A stretch of 33,766 nt of DNA from an uncultured Prevotella sp. Lineage in GTDB: Bacteria; Bacteroidota; Bacteroidia; Bacteroidales; Bacteroidaceae. Position 1 is the first letter of the stretch, and the number at the start of each line of letters is the position of its first letter. A model generated the notes under the pieces. It was not told the origin of the DNA. It made no database searches and was given only the letters and a program-made list of their open reading frames with translations. This document shows, one piece after another, positions 17,201 through 25,544 of this stretch. The DNA lies in assembly GCA_900550635.1 (NCBI GenBank), contig URSZ01000009.1, positions 1 to 33,766 of the forward strand, read 5' to 3'. The position numbers and the translations under genes are program-made.

Positions 17201-17271
17201 CGAAAAAACATGTCTGACATATTTTGAAATATGTCAGACGTGTTTTAAAATACCTCAGAGATAATTTTTCC
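17201..17271. repeat. Phased triple-core array, locus 5 (S, S, S)
   Basis: Cores start at 17209, 17230 and 17251: CATGTCTGACATA, TATGTCAGACGTG and TACCTCAGAGATA, with spacers TTTTGAAA and TTTTAAAA. The first two cores form an inverted repeat with one mismatch, which would be a U:G pair in plus-strand RNA. The GGAGCAAA flank is missing. It lies between fmt and the sigma factor promoter. The remaining gap from 17272 to 17412 holds no feature that I recognise. Confidence 0.92.
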
Positions 17272-17412
17272 CGCAAGGCATGTATCCTTAACCGCTATGA
17301 ACACGTTTTTCAAAAACACGCAGAACAAGGTTGCGAAAATTTGCTGAAAGCCGCACTTGCTCCTCGTCTAGGCCTATTCAGAACCAGTGGAGCGCAAAAA
17401 AGGTAAAAAAAC

Positions 17413-17443
17413 TTTGCAGTTTAATTATAAATGTGTACGTTTG
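17413..17443 (+). promoter_or_regulatory. Consensus Bacteroidota promoter of the ECF sigma gene
   Basis: TTTG (17413-17416), 19 bp, then TACGTTTG (17436-17443): an exact match to the primary-sigma consensus TTTG-N19-TAnnTTTG. The predicted transcript has a leader of about 60 nt. The ECF gene therefore looks to be read by the housekeeping sigma factor and not only by itself. Confidence 0.8.
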
Positions 17444-17511
17444 TAACGTCGAACTAAAAAATATATGCTTATAGCACACCAATACTCCTCGAAAAAATAA
17501 AATAAGAAGTA

Positions 17512-18105
17512 ATGGAAAAACTGTGCAAACTGGCCGACGAACAGTTGGTCGAAATGTATGCCAAAGGTGATAATTCGGCGTTCGACGTTTTATTGTCACG
17601 TTACCAGCAGAAACTTTACTCGTACATATTATTTCTTGTACACAACGAAGATACGGCAAACGACCTTTTTCAGGAAACCTTTGTCAAGGCAATCGTAACC
17701 ATCCAGCAAGGCCGTTATGTGGAAAGCGGTAAATTTTCGGCATGGCTTACCCGCATTGCCCACAACCTTATCATCGACAAATACCGTCAGGACAAAAATG
17801 CCAACCTTATATCCAACGACAACGACGAGTGCGATATTTTCAACAACGCGGCTTTGTCAGACATAACCGTGGAGATGAAAATAATAAAGGAACAGTCGCT
17901 GGCCGATGTAGAACGCCTGGTGAAAGAACTGCCGGCCGTACAGCAGGAAGTTGTGTACATGCGCTTTTATCAAAACCTTAGTTTCAAGGAAATAGCCGAA
18001 GCTACCGGCGTAAGCATAAACACCGCTCTGGGGCGAATGCGTTACGGACTGATAAATCTGAGGCGCATGGTTGAAGAGCGTGGGATAGTCCTAACTTTGT
18101 ATTAA
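17512..18105 (+). CDS. ECF-type RNA polymerase sigma-70 factor
   Basis: A 197-residue group 4 sigma factor. Region 2 (about 20-90) contains the DLFQETF core-binding motif and FSAWLTRIAHNLIIDKYR, which carries the -10 recognition helix. A linker, rich in Asn and Asp, is followed by region 4 (about 135-185) with QEVVYMRFYQNLSFKEIAEATGVS, the helix-turn-helix for the -35 element. No anti-sigma gene, FecR-like gene or TonB-receptor gene is adjacent, so it is not the common Bacteroidales ECF/FecR sugar-utilisation pair. A 42-codon frame follows 83 bp later. Function is likely stress-related but unknown. Confidence 0.93.
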   Translation: MEKLCKLADEQLVEMYAKGDNSAFDVLLSRYQQKLYSYILFLVHNEDTANDLFQETFVKAIVTIQQGRYVESGKFSAWLTRIAHNLIIDKYRQDKNANLISNDNDECDIFNNAALSDITVEMKIIKEQSLADVERLVKELPAVQQEVVYMRFYQNLSFKEIAEATGVSINTALGRMRYGLINLRRMVEERGIVLTLY

Positions 18106-18188
18106 AAAAGTATTTTCGCATTATAATAAAACCACAGTTTGGTACGTTGTAAAAGTAACAGTTTACACAAACCAAATTCTTGTGGCCT

Positions 18189-18317
18189 ATGATGCAATTT
18201 TTACAAAAGGAACTTTTCCCTCGGGAAAGTACATTGGAATTTATTAAGTTTTTTGCTCATTCCTACCGTTCCGTGAAACTTGCCGACGGAACGCAGTTGG
18301 ATTTGATGTTGAACTAA
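18189..18317 (+). CDS. 42-residue small protein behind the ECF sigma factor
   Basis: The frame encodes MMQFLQKELFPRESTLEFIK, then FFAHSYRSVKLADGTQLDLMLN, and stops. It is soluble, has one amphipathic helix around ESTLEFIKFFAHSYRS, and has no metal or membrane motif. A second ATG directly follows the first. I believe similar tiny frames occur in other Bacteroidales, but I cannot verify this. The codons look like those of real genes here, and it is followed by a GC-rich hairpin, so it seems a genuine gene in the sigma unit. It might act on the sigma factor, which is speculation from position. Confidence 0.65.
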   Translation: MMQFLQKELFPRESTLEFIKFFAHSYRSVKLADGTQLDLMLN

Positions 18318-18330
18318 CATGTACCAAAAA

Positions 18331-18366
18331 GCGGCGGCCGCGGCTATATATGTCGGCGGCCGCCGT
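18331..18366 (+). terminator. GC-rich hairpin after the 42-residue ORF
   Basis: CGGCGGCCG (18332-18340) pairs with CGGCCGCCG (18357-18365) around a 16-nt loop. No good T tract follows on the plus strand (TTAGTG), but an A-run precedes it, so it would be a better terminator on the minus strand. Its place between the small ORF and purT still suggests an end of transcription. Confidence 0.5.
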
Positions 18367-18403
18367 TAGTGTATTATCATGAAACGTAATAATAAACATT
18401 GAT

Positions 18404-19570
18404 ATGAAGAAAATATTGTTGCTCGGTTCAGGCGAACTGGGCAAAGAATTTGTTATTGCCGCACAACGTTTGGGGCAACATGTGATAGCCTGCGACTCTT
18501 ATGCCGATGCTCCGGCCATGCAGGTGGCCGACGAGTGCGAGGTGTTCAGCATGCTCGACGGCAATGCGCTGACACGAGTGGTTGAGAAATACAATCCCGA
18601 CATAATAGTGCCCGAAATAGAAGCAATACGCACCGAACGCCTTTATGACTTTGAACGCGAAGGAATACAGGTGGTGCCGAGCGCAAAGGCTGTTAACTAT
18701 ACAATGAACCGCAAGGCCATACGCGATTTGGCAGCCAAGGAACTCGGTCTTAAGACAGCCCGCTACAGGTATGCCTCGTCTTTGCAGGAACTGAAGGACG
18801 CAGCGCAGGAAATAGGTTTCCCCTGTGTGGTGAAACCGCTTATGTCTTCGTCGGGGCACGGACAGTCGCTCGTGCGCGTACCCGAAGAATTAAAAGGCGC
18901 TTGGGAATACAGCTGCAGCGGAAGCCGTGGCGACATACACGAAGTAATTGTAGAGGAATTCATACGCTTTGATTCGGAAATAACGCTGCTTACCGTGACG
19001 CAAAGAAACGGTGAAACGCTTTTCTGTGCTCCGATAGGACATGTGCAGAAGCATGGAGACTATCGCGAGAGCTATCAGCCTGCCCACATCTCGCCCGACC
19101 ACTTGAAAGAAGCGCAGCGCATGGCTGCGGCAGTAACCAAGGCGCTAACGGGATACGGAATATGGGGCGTGGAGTTCTTCCTGAGTCATAAAGATGGCGT
19201 TTATTTCTCCGAACTGTCGCCTCGTCCGCACGACACAGGCATGGTAACGCTCGCGCAAACGCAGAACCTCAACGAGTTTGAGCTGCATTTGCGTGCAGTA
19301 TTGGGATTGCCGATACCCATGATAGAACAGTTGCGTGCCGGGGCCAGTGCCGCAATACTGTCGCCTATAGAGACGGACGGTCAGCCGCGTTTCAAAGGGC
19401 AGGAAGAGGCACTTGCGGAACCGCGGACCGATTTGCGCATTTTCCGCAAACCGAAGGCTTGGCCGCACCGTCGTCTTGGTGTGGCGCTTTCCTACGATAA
19501 CGTGGATTGCGATATAGACACGTTGCGCGACAAGGCAAAAGCCGCAGCAGCCAAGATACAGGTTTATTAA
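18404..19570 (+). CDS. purT: Formate-dependent phosphoribosylglycinamide formyltransferase
   Basis: PurT makes formyl-GAR from GAR, formate and ATP, the folate-independent form of step 3 in purine synthesis. The 388-residue protein is an ATP-grasp enzyme of normal length: N-terminal GSGELGKE (8-15), the substrate segment PEIEAIRTERL, ATP-grasp strand VVKPLMSSSGHGQS (143-156), metal-binding end GVEFFL and SELSPRPHDTG, and a C-terminal region with RRLGVAL. It precedes rpe by 15 bp. Together with fmt it shows both formate- and folate-linked formyl transfer in this stretch, though they are not one operon. Confidence 0.96.
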   Translation: MKKILLLGSGELGKEFVIAAQRLGQHVIACDSYADAPAMQVADECEVFSMLDGNALTRVVEKYNPDIIVPEIEAIRTERLYDFEREGIQVVPSAKAVNYTMNRKAIRDLAAKELGLKTARYRYASSLQELKDAAQEIGFPCVVKPLMSSSGHGQSLVRVPEELKGAWEYSCSGSRGDIHEVIVEEFIRFDSEITLLTVTQRNGETLFCAPIGHVQKHGDYRESYQPAHISPDHLKEAQRMAAAVTKALTGYGIWGVEFFLSHKDGVYFSELSPRPHDTGMVTLAQTQNLNEFELHLRAVLGLPIPMIEQLRAGASAAILSPIETDGQPRFKGQEEALAEPRTDLRIFRKPKAWPHRRLGVALSYDNVDCDIDTLRDKAKAAAAKIQVY

Positions 19571-19585
19571 TAAAAGTCAGCAGAG

Positions 19586-20239
19586 ATGAATACTATAATA
19601 TCTCCTTCACTCCTTTCAGCCGATTTTGCCAATCTCGAGCGTGATGTTGAAATGCTTAACGCAAGCCAGGCCGACTGGCTGCACCTCGATGTCATGGACG
19701 GCGTTTTTGTTCCTAATATTTCGTTCGGCTTTCCCGTTATAAAAGCAATTGCGAAATATGCAAGGAAACCTCTTGACGTGCACCTCATGATTGTTCATCC
19801 CGAAAAGTATATCGACGAGGTAAAAGCTTCAGGCGCATATATAATGAACGTACATGTGGAGGCTTGTCCTCATTTGCACAGAGTAATACAGCAGATTCAT
19901 GCCGCCGGAATGCTGGCCGGCGCGACTTTGAACCCGTCAACGCCTGTCTCAATGCTTGAAGATGTAATTTGTGACCTCGATTTGGCACTTATTATGTCAG
20001 TTAATCCGGGCTTTGGCGGGCAGCGGTTTATTGAGCAATCGCTTAAAAAAGTCGAGAAACTGCGTACTTTGGTAGATGAGTCCGGTTCAAGCGCACTTAT
20101 CGAGGTAGATGGCGGGGTTAATCTGGAGACAGGAAAAATGCTTGTCGACGCTGGTGCGGATGTGCTCGTTGCCGGTTCGGCGATATTCAACTCTCCTAAT
20201 CCTGAAGCAGAGATAGAGGCTCTGAAATCCTTGGAATAA
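19586..20239 (+). CDS. rpe: Ribulose-phosphate 3-epimerase
   Basis: Rpe interconverts D-ribulose 5-phosphate and D-xylulose 5-phosphate in the pentose phosphate pathway. The 217-residue TIM barrel has SPSLLSADF (6-14), metal ligands H33 and D35 (LHLDVMDG) and H66 (VHLM), and MSVNPGFGGQRF with the phosphate loop. VDGGVN supplies the second catalytic aspartate, and VAGSAIF is the final phosphate-binding loop. Length is typical. The 20 bp to comEC indicate cotranscription. Confidence 0.97.
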   Translation: MNTIISPSLLSADFANLERDVEMLNASQADWLHLDVMDGVFVPNISFGFPVIKAIAKYARKPLDVHLMIVHPEKYIDEVKASGAYIMNVHVEACPHLHRVIQQIHAAGMLAGATLNPSTPVSMLEDVICDLDLALIMSVNPGFGGQRFIEQSLKKVEKLRTLVDESGSSALIEVDGGVNLETGKMLVDAGADVLVAGSAIFNSPNPEAEIEALKSLE

Positions 20240-20259
20240 GCAGCATAACCATTTCCAAT

Positions 20260-22446
20260 ATGGCGTATAACGGCAAAAAAAATGCGGATGCTTCACGCCG
20301 CAGGCCGGAAAGCCTCGGTAATGCGTTTGAAAACTATCCTGTACTGCGCTATGTGCTTCCATTGGCTATAGGAATAGCCGTTGGAAACGCAGGGCGCAGT
20401 GTCTTTTCGGAGTACAGCAGTGTGTTTTTTGCCGCAACGCTTGTTTCTGCCGCACTTCTCATAGCAATGCTGTTCGTGAAGCATTACAGCGTTGAAAAAG
20501 TATGGTTTGGAGTAGTTGTCAACTTATTCTTTGTTTCGTGGGGCACGTATACTTTTCTTCGTTCGGACGATGCTTTGCGCTGTTCCTGGTCGGATTCTCC
20601 TGCCGTGTATGAAGGAGTAGTTTATGATTGCCCTAAAAAGTATGACAAAGTGTCAAGAATGCGTGTGCGTCTGACATCGTGTTATGAAAAAGGCACTTAT
20701 AAGACATTGTCGCGCACAATAGAGCTCACGGCTATGCGTTCGCCTGAAACGGATACGCTTGACACGGGCGACGGGGTCATATTTTTTTCTACAGTAAGCA
20801 CTCCACGCAACACAGGTAATCCATACGAGCCCGACTATGCTTCTTCGCTAATCCGTTCCGGTGTATCGGGAACAGCTTTTGCCTATAATGGCAAGCTCAA
20901 ACCGTTGAGCCAGGAGAGGGCGCTAAGTATCATAAATCAAAACCTCGGTTTCTTAGAGCGCGCTGCCTTGCGTGCGAGACAGTTCCGTGACTACCTGCAA
21001 AACAAATACGAACTTTCGGGAATAGGTGGTGAAAGTCTTGCTGTGTTGTCGGCTCTTACGCTCGGTGACAAACACTTGTTGGAACGCTCAACGCGCGAAT
21101 TGTTTTCCATTACGGGTGTAAGCCATGTTTTAGCCTTGTCTGGCCTGCATTTAGGAATAATCTACGGCATTCTGCAGTTTTTGTTTACGGCGGGTGGCTT
21201 TGCTCGACGCATGAGAGTACCGGCTCAAGCGGTTATAATAGTTTTTATCTGGATATACGCGTTGATGGCCGGTATGCCGGCTTCACTAATCAGGGCGGCA
21301 ATAATGTATTCACTTGTGTCGTTGGCTGTTATCATGGGGCGAAAGGCTGTAACGCTGAACAATCTTTTTGTTGCGGCTTTTTTGATTCTGTTGTTCAACC
21401 CCATGTCGCTTTTCGACATAGGGTTTCAACTGTCTTTTGCTTCGGTGTTCTTCATCCTGGCATTCGTGCGAGCCATTACGCCGGTATATGTGCTCAAACG
21501 CCCGGTTTTGGGTAAGTTGTGGGGCATGGTTGCCGTTTCTCTGTGTGCGCAGATGGGTGTGGCACCGCTTGTGGCGTATTATTTCAACCAGTTCCCGGTA
21601 TATTTTATTTTCAGCAATCTTGTTGTAGTTCCTGTTTCGTTCGTTCTTGTTGCCATAGGGCTGGCTTTCCTTGTTTTGTCCTGGTTTCAGCCGTTAGCGG
21701 CTGCTTTGGCTTGGGCTTTGAAACTTGTTTTGTCATCAATGCTTGGGGTGTTGGATGTGATAAGCGGCTTACCACACGCTTCGGTATGGATTTATCCTTC
21801 ATTGCTTACGGTTATGCTGGTTTATGCAGCTTTCTTTTTTGCGGTAATTTACCTGCGCAGGAAAAGTATGCTGTATTTTGTGCCGTTTGCATGTTGCGGG
21901 CTTGCCGCAGTGATAGTGGAGACCGTCAGCAATGCAAAGGAAAGGGACGTGGCAGGAATTTATTTTTATAAAGGGCTTTCATGTCCGGTGGTACAGTTTG
22001 TAGTTTCGCGCGGTGAGTCTTACGTTTATGCCCCGTCGCGCTATGCCGACTCGGTGGTAGTTAAATCATTGTCCGGCATATCGCGTAATTTTTGGCGACG
22101 TTGCGGAATGAATGCCCCCAAACGTATTCCGGACACGTTTGTCTCACCTGTTGTTTTACGCAAAGGATGTATGGTGCAGTTTGGCAGGCAAAGGGTGTGC
22201 GTTCTCGATACTGCTGTCCGGCAGTACCGTATTCCTGAGGGAATGTCGGCGGATATAGTTTATGTGGCCCGTGGTTTCAGAGGGAATCTCCCTGATTTAC
22301 GGCTGCATTTGCGGACTGAGATGGTAGTGTTGGGCGAGAGGCTTTCGGATTACCAACGCAGGGATATAACGGGCAAATGTATTGCTGCAGGTGTCAAATA
22401 TTATGACATGGAATCAAAAGGTGCTTTAAAATTGTCGGCGCAATAG
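20260..22446 (+). CDS. comEC: ComEC/Rec2-type DNA uptake channel
   Basis: A 728-residue polytopic inner-membrane protein. ComEC passes single-stranded DNA into the cytoplasm during natural transformation. The N-terminal membrane and OB-like DUF4131 region covers about 25-215. The competence domain runs from about 250 to 510, with SGLHLG at 294-299 and MAGMPASLIRAAIMY at 336-350. More membrane segments follow to about residue 565. The soluble C-terminal part (about 570-728) shows no HxHxDH motif, so the metallo-beta-lactamase nuclease domain of longer ComEC proteins is absent or degenerate; this short form is common in Bacteroidota. No other competence gene is near. Confidence 0.94.
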   Translation: MAYNGKKNADASRRRPESLGNAFENYPVLRYVLPLAIGIAVGNAGRSVFSEYSSVFFAATLVSAALLIAMLFVKHYSVEKVWFGVVVNLFFVSWGTYTFLRSDDALRCSWSDSPAVYEGVVYDCPKKYDKVSRMRVRLTSCYEKGTYKTLSRTIELTAMRSPETDTLDTGDGVIFFSTVSTPRNTGNPYEPDYASSLIRSGVSGTAFAYNGKLKPLSQERALSIINQNLGFLERAALRARQFRDYLQNKYELSGIGGESLAVLSALTLGDKHLLERSTRELFSITGVSHVLALSGLHLGIIYGILQFLFTAGGFARRMRVPAQAVIIVFIWIYALMAGMPASLIRAAIMYSLVSLAVIMGRKAVTLNNLFVAAFLILLFNPMSLFDIGFQLSFASVFFILAFVRAITPVYVLKRPVLGKLWGMVAVSLCAQMGVAPLVAYYFNQFPVYFIFSNLVVVPVSFVLVAIGLAFLVLSWFQPLAAALAWALKLVLSSMLGVLDVISGLPHASVWIYPSLLTVMLVYAAFFFAVIYLRRKSMLYFVPFACCGLAAVIVETVSNAKERDVAGIYFYKGLSCPVVQFVVSRGESYVYAPSRYADSVVVKSLSGISRNFWRRCGMNAPKRIPDTFVSPVVLRKGCMVQFGRQRVCVLDTAVRQYRIPEGMSADIVYVARGFRGNLPDLRLHLRTEMVVLGERLSDYQRRDITGKCIAAGVKYYDMESKGALKLSAQ

Positions 22447-22467
22447 GGGCGTGACTTCCTTTTTTAC

Positions 22468-22475
22468 TAATTTTG
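22468..22475 (+). promoter_or_regulatory. -7 box before the DHH phosphoesterase gene
   Basis: TAATTTTG matches TAnnTTTG and lies 29 bp before the ATG chosen for the DHH gene. No TTTG stands at the -33 position. Its location inside the longer open frame is a reason to prefer the inner start. Confidence 0.4.
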
Positions 22476-22504
22476 CCTTTCAAACTTTATTAAAACCTAT
22501 ACGA

Positions 22505-23533
22505 ATGCTTTCACCTATACTTGACGAACGCGGATTGCAGTGCTGGCATAATTTTATTGACCGGGCAGAGAATGTTGTTATAACGGCACATTCAGGCCCT
22601 GACGGGGACGCTGTGGGCTCTTCGCTCGGATTTGCCGAATACATGCGTTCGCAAGGAAAAAAAGTTACGGTGGTAATGCCGAACAAGTTTCCCGATTTCC
22701 TGCGGTGGATGTGCGGAGCGGGCGATATAATGATATATGAGGATAATGCTTCGCACGCCGATGAGGTGATTAAGGCGTGCAACATAATTTTCTGCCTTGA
22801 CTACAACGATTTGGGGCGTGCCGACAAGCTTGGCGAATCCATAGCGGCCAGCAATGCGCATAAAATCATGATTGACCACCACCTTAACCCGTCGGGCTTT
22901 GCGGACTTTGAAGTGTCACACCCCGAGATGTCATCGACAAGTGAACTGGTTTTCCGGCTTCTTTGGCAACTGGACGGATTCGGGCAACTTAGCCTCGACG
23001 GAGCCGCGGCAATTTACTGCGGCATGATGACCGACACGGGGGCGTTCACATATAATTCATCGAGTCCGGATATTTATTATATCATAGCCAGGCTTTTGGA
23101 AAAAGGTATAGACAAGGACAGGATATACCGCAACGTATATAACAATTATTCGCGCAACCGCGTGCGGCTCATGGGGTATGTGTTGTATCGCAAGCTGCAT
23201 TTTTACGGCAAGTTGCGCGCGTGCATATATACGCTCACACAGGATGAGATGTCGAATTTCAATTTCCAGAAAGGCGATACCGAAGGTTTTGTGAATTTGC
23301 CTCTAATGGTTCACGACATGCAGCTTTCGATAGCTTTGCGCGAAGATACCGACCGGCAGAAGATACGTGTTTCGTTGCGCTCGGTGGATGATTTCCCCTG
23401 CAACGAAATGGCAGCGCGCTTTTTCAACGGCGGAGGACACCTGAATGCCGCAGGCGGGGAACTGCGTTGCACTATGGCGGAGGCGGAAAAGATTGCGGCA
23501 AAGGCCGTCGAAGCATATAAAGACCGGCTTTAA
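22505..23533 (+). CDS. DHH/DHHA1 phosphoesterase (NrnA-like)
   Basis: A 342-residue DHH-superfamily protein; NrnA-type members degrade nanoRNAs and pAp or cyclic dinucleotides. Motif I is HSGPDGDAVGSS with H29, D33 and D35, motif III is D124-H125-H126 (IDHHLNPS), and the DHHA1 substrate domain ends with GGGHLNAAGG. A longer frame starts at GTG 22451, but a -7 box lies within it and the family normally begins shortly before the MLSPILDERG segment, so ATG 22505 is used. It is 4 to 58 bp behind comEC depending on the start. Which substrate it prefers cannot be told. Confidence 0.92.
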   Translation: MLSPILDERGLQCWHNFIDRAENVVITAHSGPDGDAVGSSLGFAEYMRSQGKKVTVVMPNKFPDFLRWMCGAGDIMIYEDNASHADEVIKACNIIFCLDYNDLGRADKLGESIAASNAHKIMIDHHLNPSGFADFEVSHPEMSSTSELVFRLLWQLDGFGQLSLDGAAAIYCGMMTDTGAFTYNSSSPDIYYIIARLLEKGIDKDRIYRNVYNNYSRNRVRLMGYVLYRKLHFYGKLRACIYTLTQDEMSNFNFQKGDTEGFVNLPLMVHDMQLSIALREDTDRQKIRVSLRSVDDFPCNEMAARFFNGGGHLNAAGGELRCTMAEAEKIAAKAVEAYKDRL

Positions 23534-23581
23534 AAATTGAAAAACCGGACGGGGAAAATGGCATTTTTCGATGTAAAAAAT

Positions 23582-23700
23582 TGAAAACTGATTTTCACTC
23601 CGTTAAACCCACATAGGAGCAAAGAAAAAATACAAGGCACATATTTTAAAATATGTGCCTTGTATTTTAAAATATCTCAGACCTATTTTTTGCCCCTTGA
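23582..23700. repeat. Phased triple-core array, locus 6 (A, A-complement, S variant)
   Basis: Cores start at 23631, 23652 and 23673: TACAAGGCACATA, TATGTGCCTTGTA and TATCTCAGACCTA. Both spacers are TTTTAAAA. The outer hairpin TGAAAA-CTGA-TTTTCA is at 23582-23597, GGAGCAAA at 23616-23623 (7 bp before the first core), and TTTGCCCC at 23689-23696 (3 bp after the third). It lies between the convergent DHH and methyltransferase genes. It is the closest relative of locus 7. Confidence 0.95.
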
Positions 23701-23823
23701 AAACCGGGATTAAAACTGTGCGAAAAACGTGGACAAATACTGACAACGCATTTTGCCTTCAGTATTCCGCCCGGTTCACTTACGCAAAGCGGGGGCAGGG
23801 GAGTGCCCTTATGGGCAGGACAC

Positions 23824-24534
23824 TTATGCGCCGATACAAAAAATTGCAGGTGTGTGGCTAAGGTCGGGAATCTCTGTGCTGCGCCAGCGGGCAACGGTTT
23901 GCGTGCGTATGTACTCGTTCTCGCAAGTAAGTCCGGCTGCAATGCAAAGGCGTGTGGAAGGACTGAGAGTTTTGAGCAGCGATTCGATAAAGCGTTTGTT
24001 GCGGAATGGCGTTTCGATGAAAATCTGCGTTTGGCGTTCTTTCACGGCACGTGTTTCGAGGCGGCGCAGCGTATGTTGCATTTCGTTTTCGTTGATGGGC
24101 ATGTAACCGTTGAAAGCAAAGCTTTGGCCGTTCATGCCCGAGGCCATTAAGGCCAGAAGTATTGACGACGGTCCAACGAGCGGAACCACTTTAATGCTCT
24201 CTTTTTGTGCTATTGCCACAATTGTCGAGCCGGGGTCGGCTACGGCAGGGCAGCCGGCTTCGCTCAACATTCCCACAGCTTGCCCCTGGCGTATGGGTTG
24301 AAGATATTGCGCGTATGTGTCCGAGTCGGAGTGCTTGCCCATTGGGTAGAAAGTAATGGAATTTATGTCAATGCTTTTGTCGATGAATTTAAGAAAGCGC
24401 CTTGCTGTGCGAACTTCCTCGACAATGAAATGTTTTATTTCGATTATAATGTCGTGGTTCACGGGTGGGAACACTTGTGCTGACGGCGTGTCGCCAAGGG
24501 TTGTTGGTATGAGGTAAAGGGCAGGAGTTATCAT
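23824..24534 (-). CDS. RsmI-like SAM-dependent (tetrapyrrole methylase fold) methyltransferase
   Basis: A 236-residue enzyme of the tetrapyrrole-methylase superfamily, closest to RsmI, which 2'-O-methylates C1402 of 16S rRNA. Conserved parts are LYLIPTTLGD at the N-terminus, LSEAGCPAVADPG (the RsmI-type SAM loop), VVPLVGPSSILLALMASGM, and FIETPFRN near residue 180. The usual early EDTRHT-type motif is changed to EEVRTARRFL, so the target may differ from C1402; a second short RsmI paralogue is known in Bacteroides. The frame is open upstream, but the ATG overlapping the previous stop as ATGA fixes the start. No C-terminal RsmI extension is present. Confidence 0.88.
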   Translation of the reverse strand: MITPALYLIPTTLGDTPSAQVFPPVNHDIIIEIKHFIVEEVRTARRFLKFIDKSIDINSITFYPMGKHSDSDTYAQYLQPIRQGQAVGMLSEAGCPAVADPGSTIVAIAQKESIKVVPLVGPSSILLALMASGMNGQSFAFNGYMPINENEMQHTLRRLETRAVKERQTQIFIETPFRNKRFIESLLKTLSPSTRLCIAAGLTCENEYIRTQTVARWRSTEIPDLSHTPAIFCIGA

Positions 24535-25544
24535 TTTAGTGAAGAATAGGTGTGTTTGAATCCGAGGTAATATTTGTATAATATGCTGCTTTTCAGAACT
24601 TCGGGTATGCGGGTCGTGACAGCCAGCTTCATGTTTTCGGCGCGTGCCTTGTCGTAGCCGGAGCGCATGGCCTTGAAATCCCTGCGTGCCTTGCGCACGG
24701 CCTTGAAAGCAGCATAGTCGCCCGAGGCGAGGAACTTGAGCGCAGCGACGTTGTCGAAAACCTTGCGGAAAAGCATTATCTTTTTCAGTTGGCAGTCGGG
24801 GGCGTTCTTGTAAATCATCAGAAGGTTGTTGCGGAAGTTGAGGTACGTTTTCTGCGGGTTCTCCTTTTTCAGCGTTGCACCTCCAACGTGGTACACGTGG
24901 CTTTGCGGGACGCAGGCAATCCTGTACCCCCTGCTGCGGAGCCTCCAGCATAAATCGATTTCTTCCATGTGTGCAAAAAAACGCCCGTCGAGGCCGCCGT
25001 TGTTTTTGTACACCTCGTTCCTTATCATGAGGGCAGCCCCGGTGGCCCAGAACACATCGGTTGTGTCGTCGTACTGCCCGCTGTCTCTTTCAACTGTATT
25101 GAAAATCCGTCCCCTGCAAAAGGTATATCCCCATTTGTCGATGAATCCTCCTGCGGCTCCTGCGTATTCAAAAAAGTCTTTCTGCTTGAATGAGAGGAGT
25201 TTGGGCTGGCAGGCTGCAACTTCGGGATTGGAATCGAGGAACTGCGTCATGGGGGAAAGCCAGCCGCGTGTTACTTCTACGTCGGAGTTTAGGAGTACGG
25301 CGTATTCTTCGTCAACTTGTGCGAGTGCCCGGTTGTATCCCTCGGCAAAACCGTAATTATGGTCGAGAACCATGAGTTTTACTGCGGGAAACTCATTACG
25401 TACAACGTCGCAGGACTCGTCGCTCGAACCGTTGTCGGCAACGTATATGCTTGCTTCGGGAGAATATTTAATGACAGACGGCAGGAAACGCCTTAGCATT
25501 CCGGCACCGTTATAGTTTAGGATTACTACTGCGGTTTGTTTCAT
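24531..25544 (-). CDS. Family 2 glycosyltransferase
   Basis: A 337-residue GT-A glycosyltransferase similar to rhamnosyltransferase-type enzymes. Motifs are VVILNYNG at the start, ADNGS (36-40), the metal-binding N86-S-D88 (LLNSDVEV), WATGAALMIR (166-175), and HMEEIDLCWRLRSRGYR with the catalytic acid region at 194-197. A C-terminal basic helical tail (about 250-337) may contact membrane or acceptor. It overlaps both neighbours by ATGA, so it is translated with mtaB and the methyltransferase, an odd grouping with no clear shared pathway. RfbD in this window could supply dTDP-rhamnose, which is inference. Confidence 0.92.
   Translation of the reverse strand: MKQTAVVILNYNGAGMLRRFLPSVIKYSPEASIYVADNGSSDESCDVVRNEFPAVKLMVLDHNYGFAEGYNRALAQVDEEYAVLLNSDVEVTRGWLSPMTQFLDSNPEVAACQPKLLSFKQKDFFEYAGAAGGFIDKWGYTFCRGRIFNTVERDSGQYDDTTDVFWATGAALMIRNEVYKNNGGLDGRFFAHMEEIDLCWRLRSRGYRIACVPQSHVYHVGGATLKKENPQKTYLNFRNNLLMIYKNAPDCQLKKIMLFRKVFDNVAALKFLASGDYAAFKAVRKARRDFKAMRSGYDKARAENMKLAVTTRIPEVLKSSILYKYYLGFKHTYSSLK

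Noticed and set aside
24535..24951. N-terminal extension of the RsmI-like protein
   Set aside because: The extra 139 residues are a shifted reading of the glycosyltransferase gene, rich in Arg, Gln and Pro. The ATGA overlap gives a natural start.
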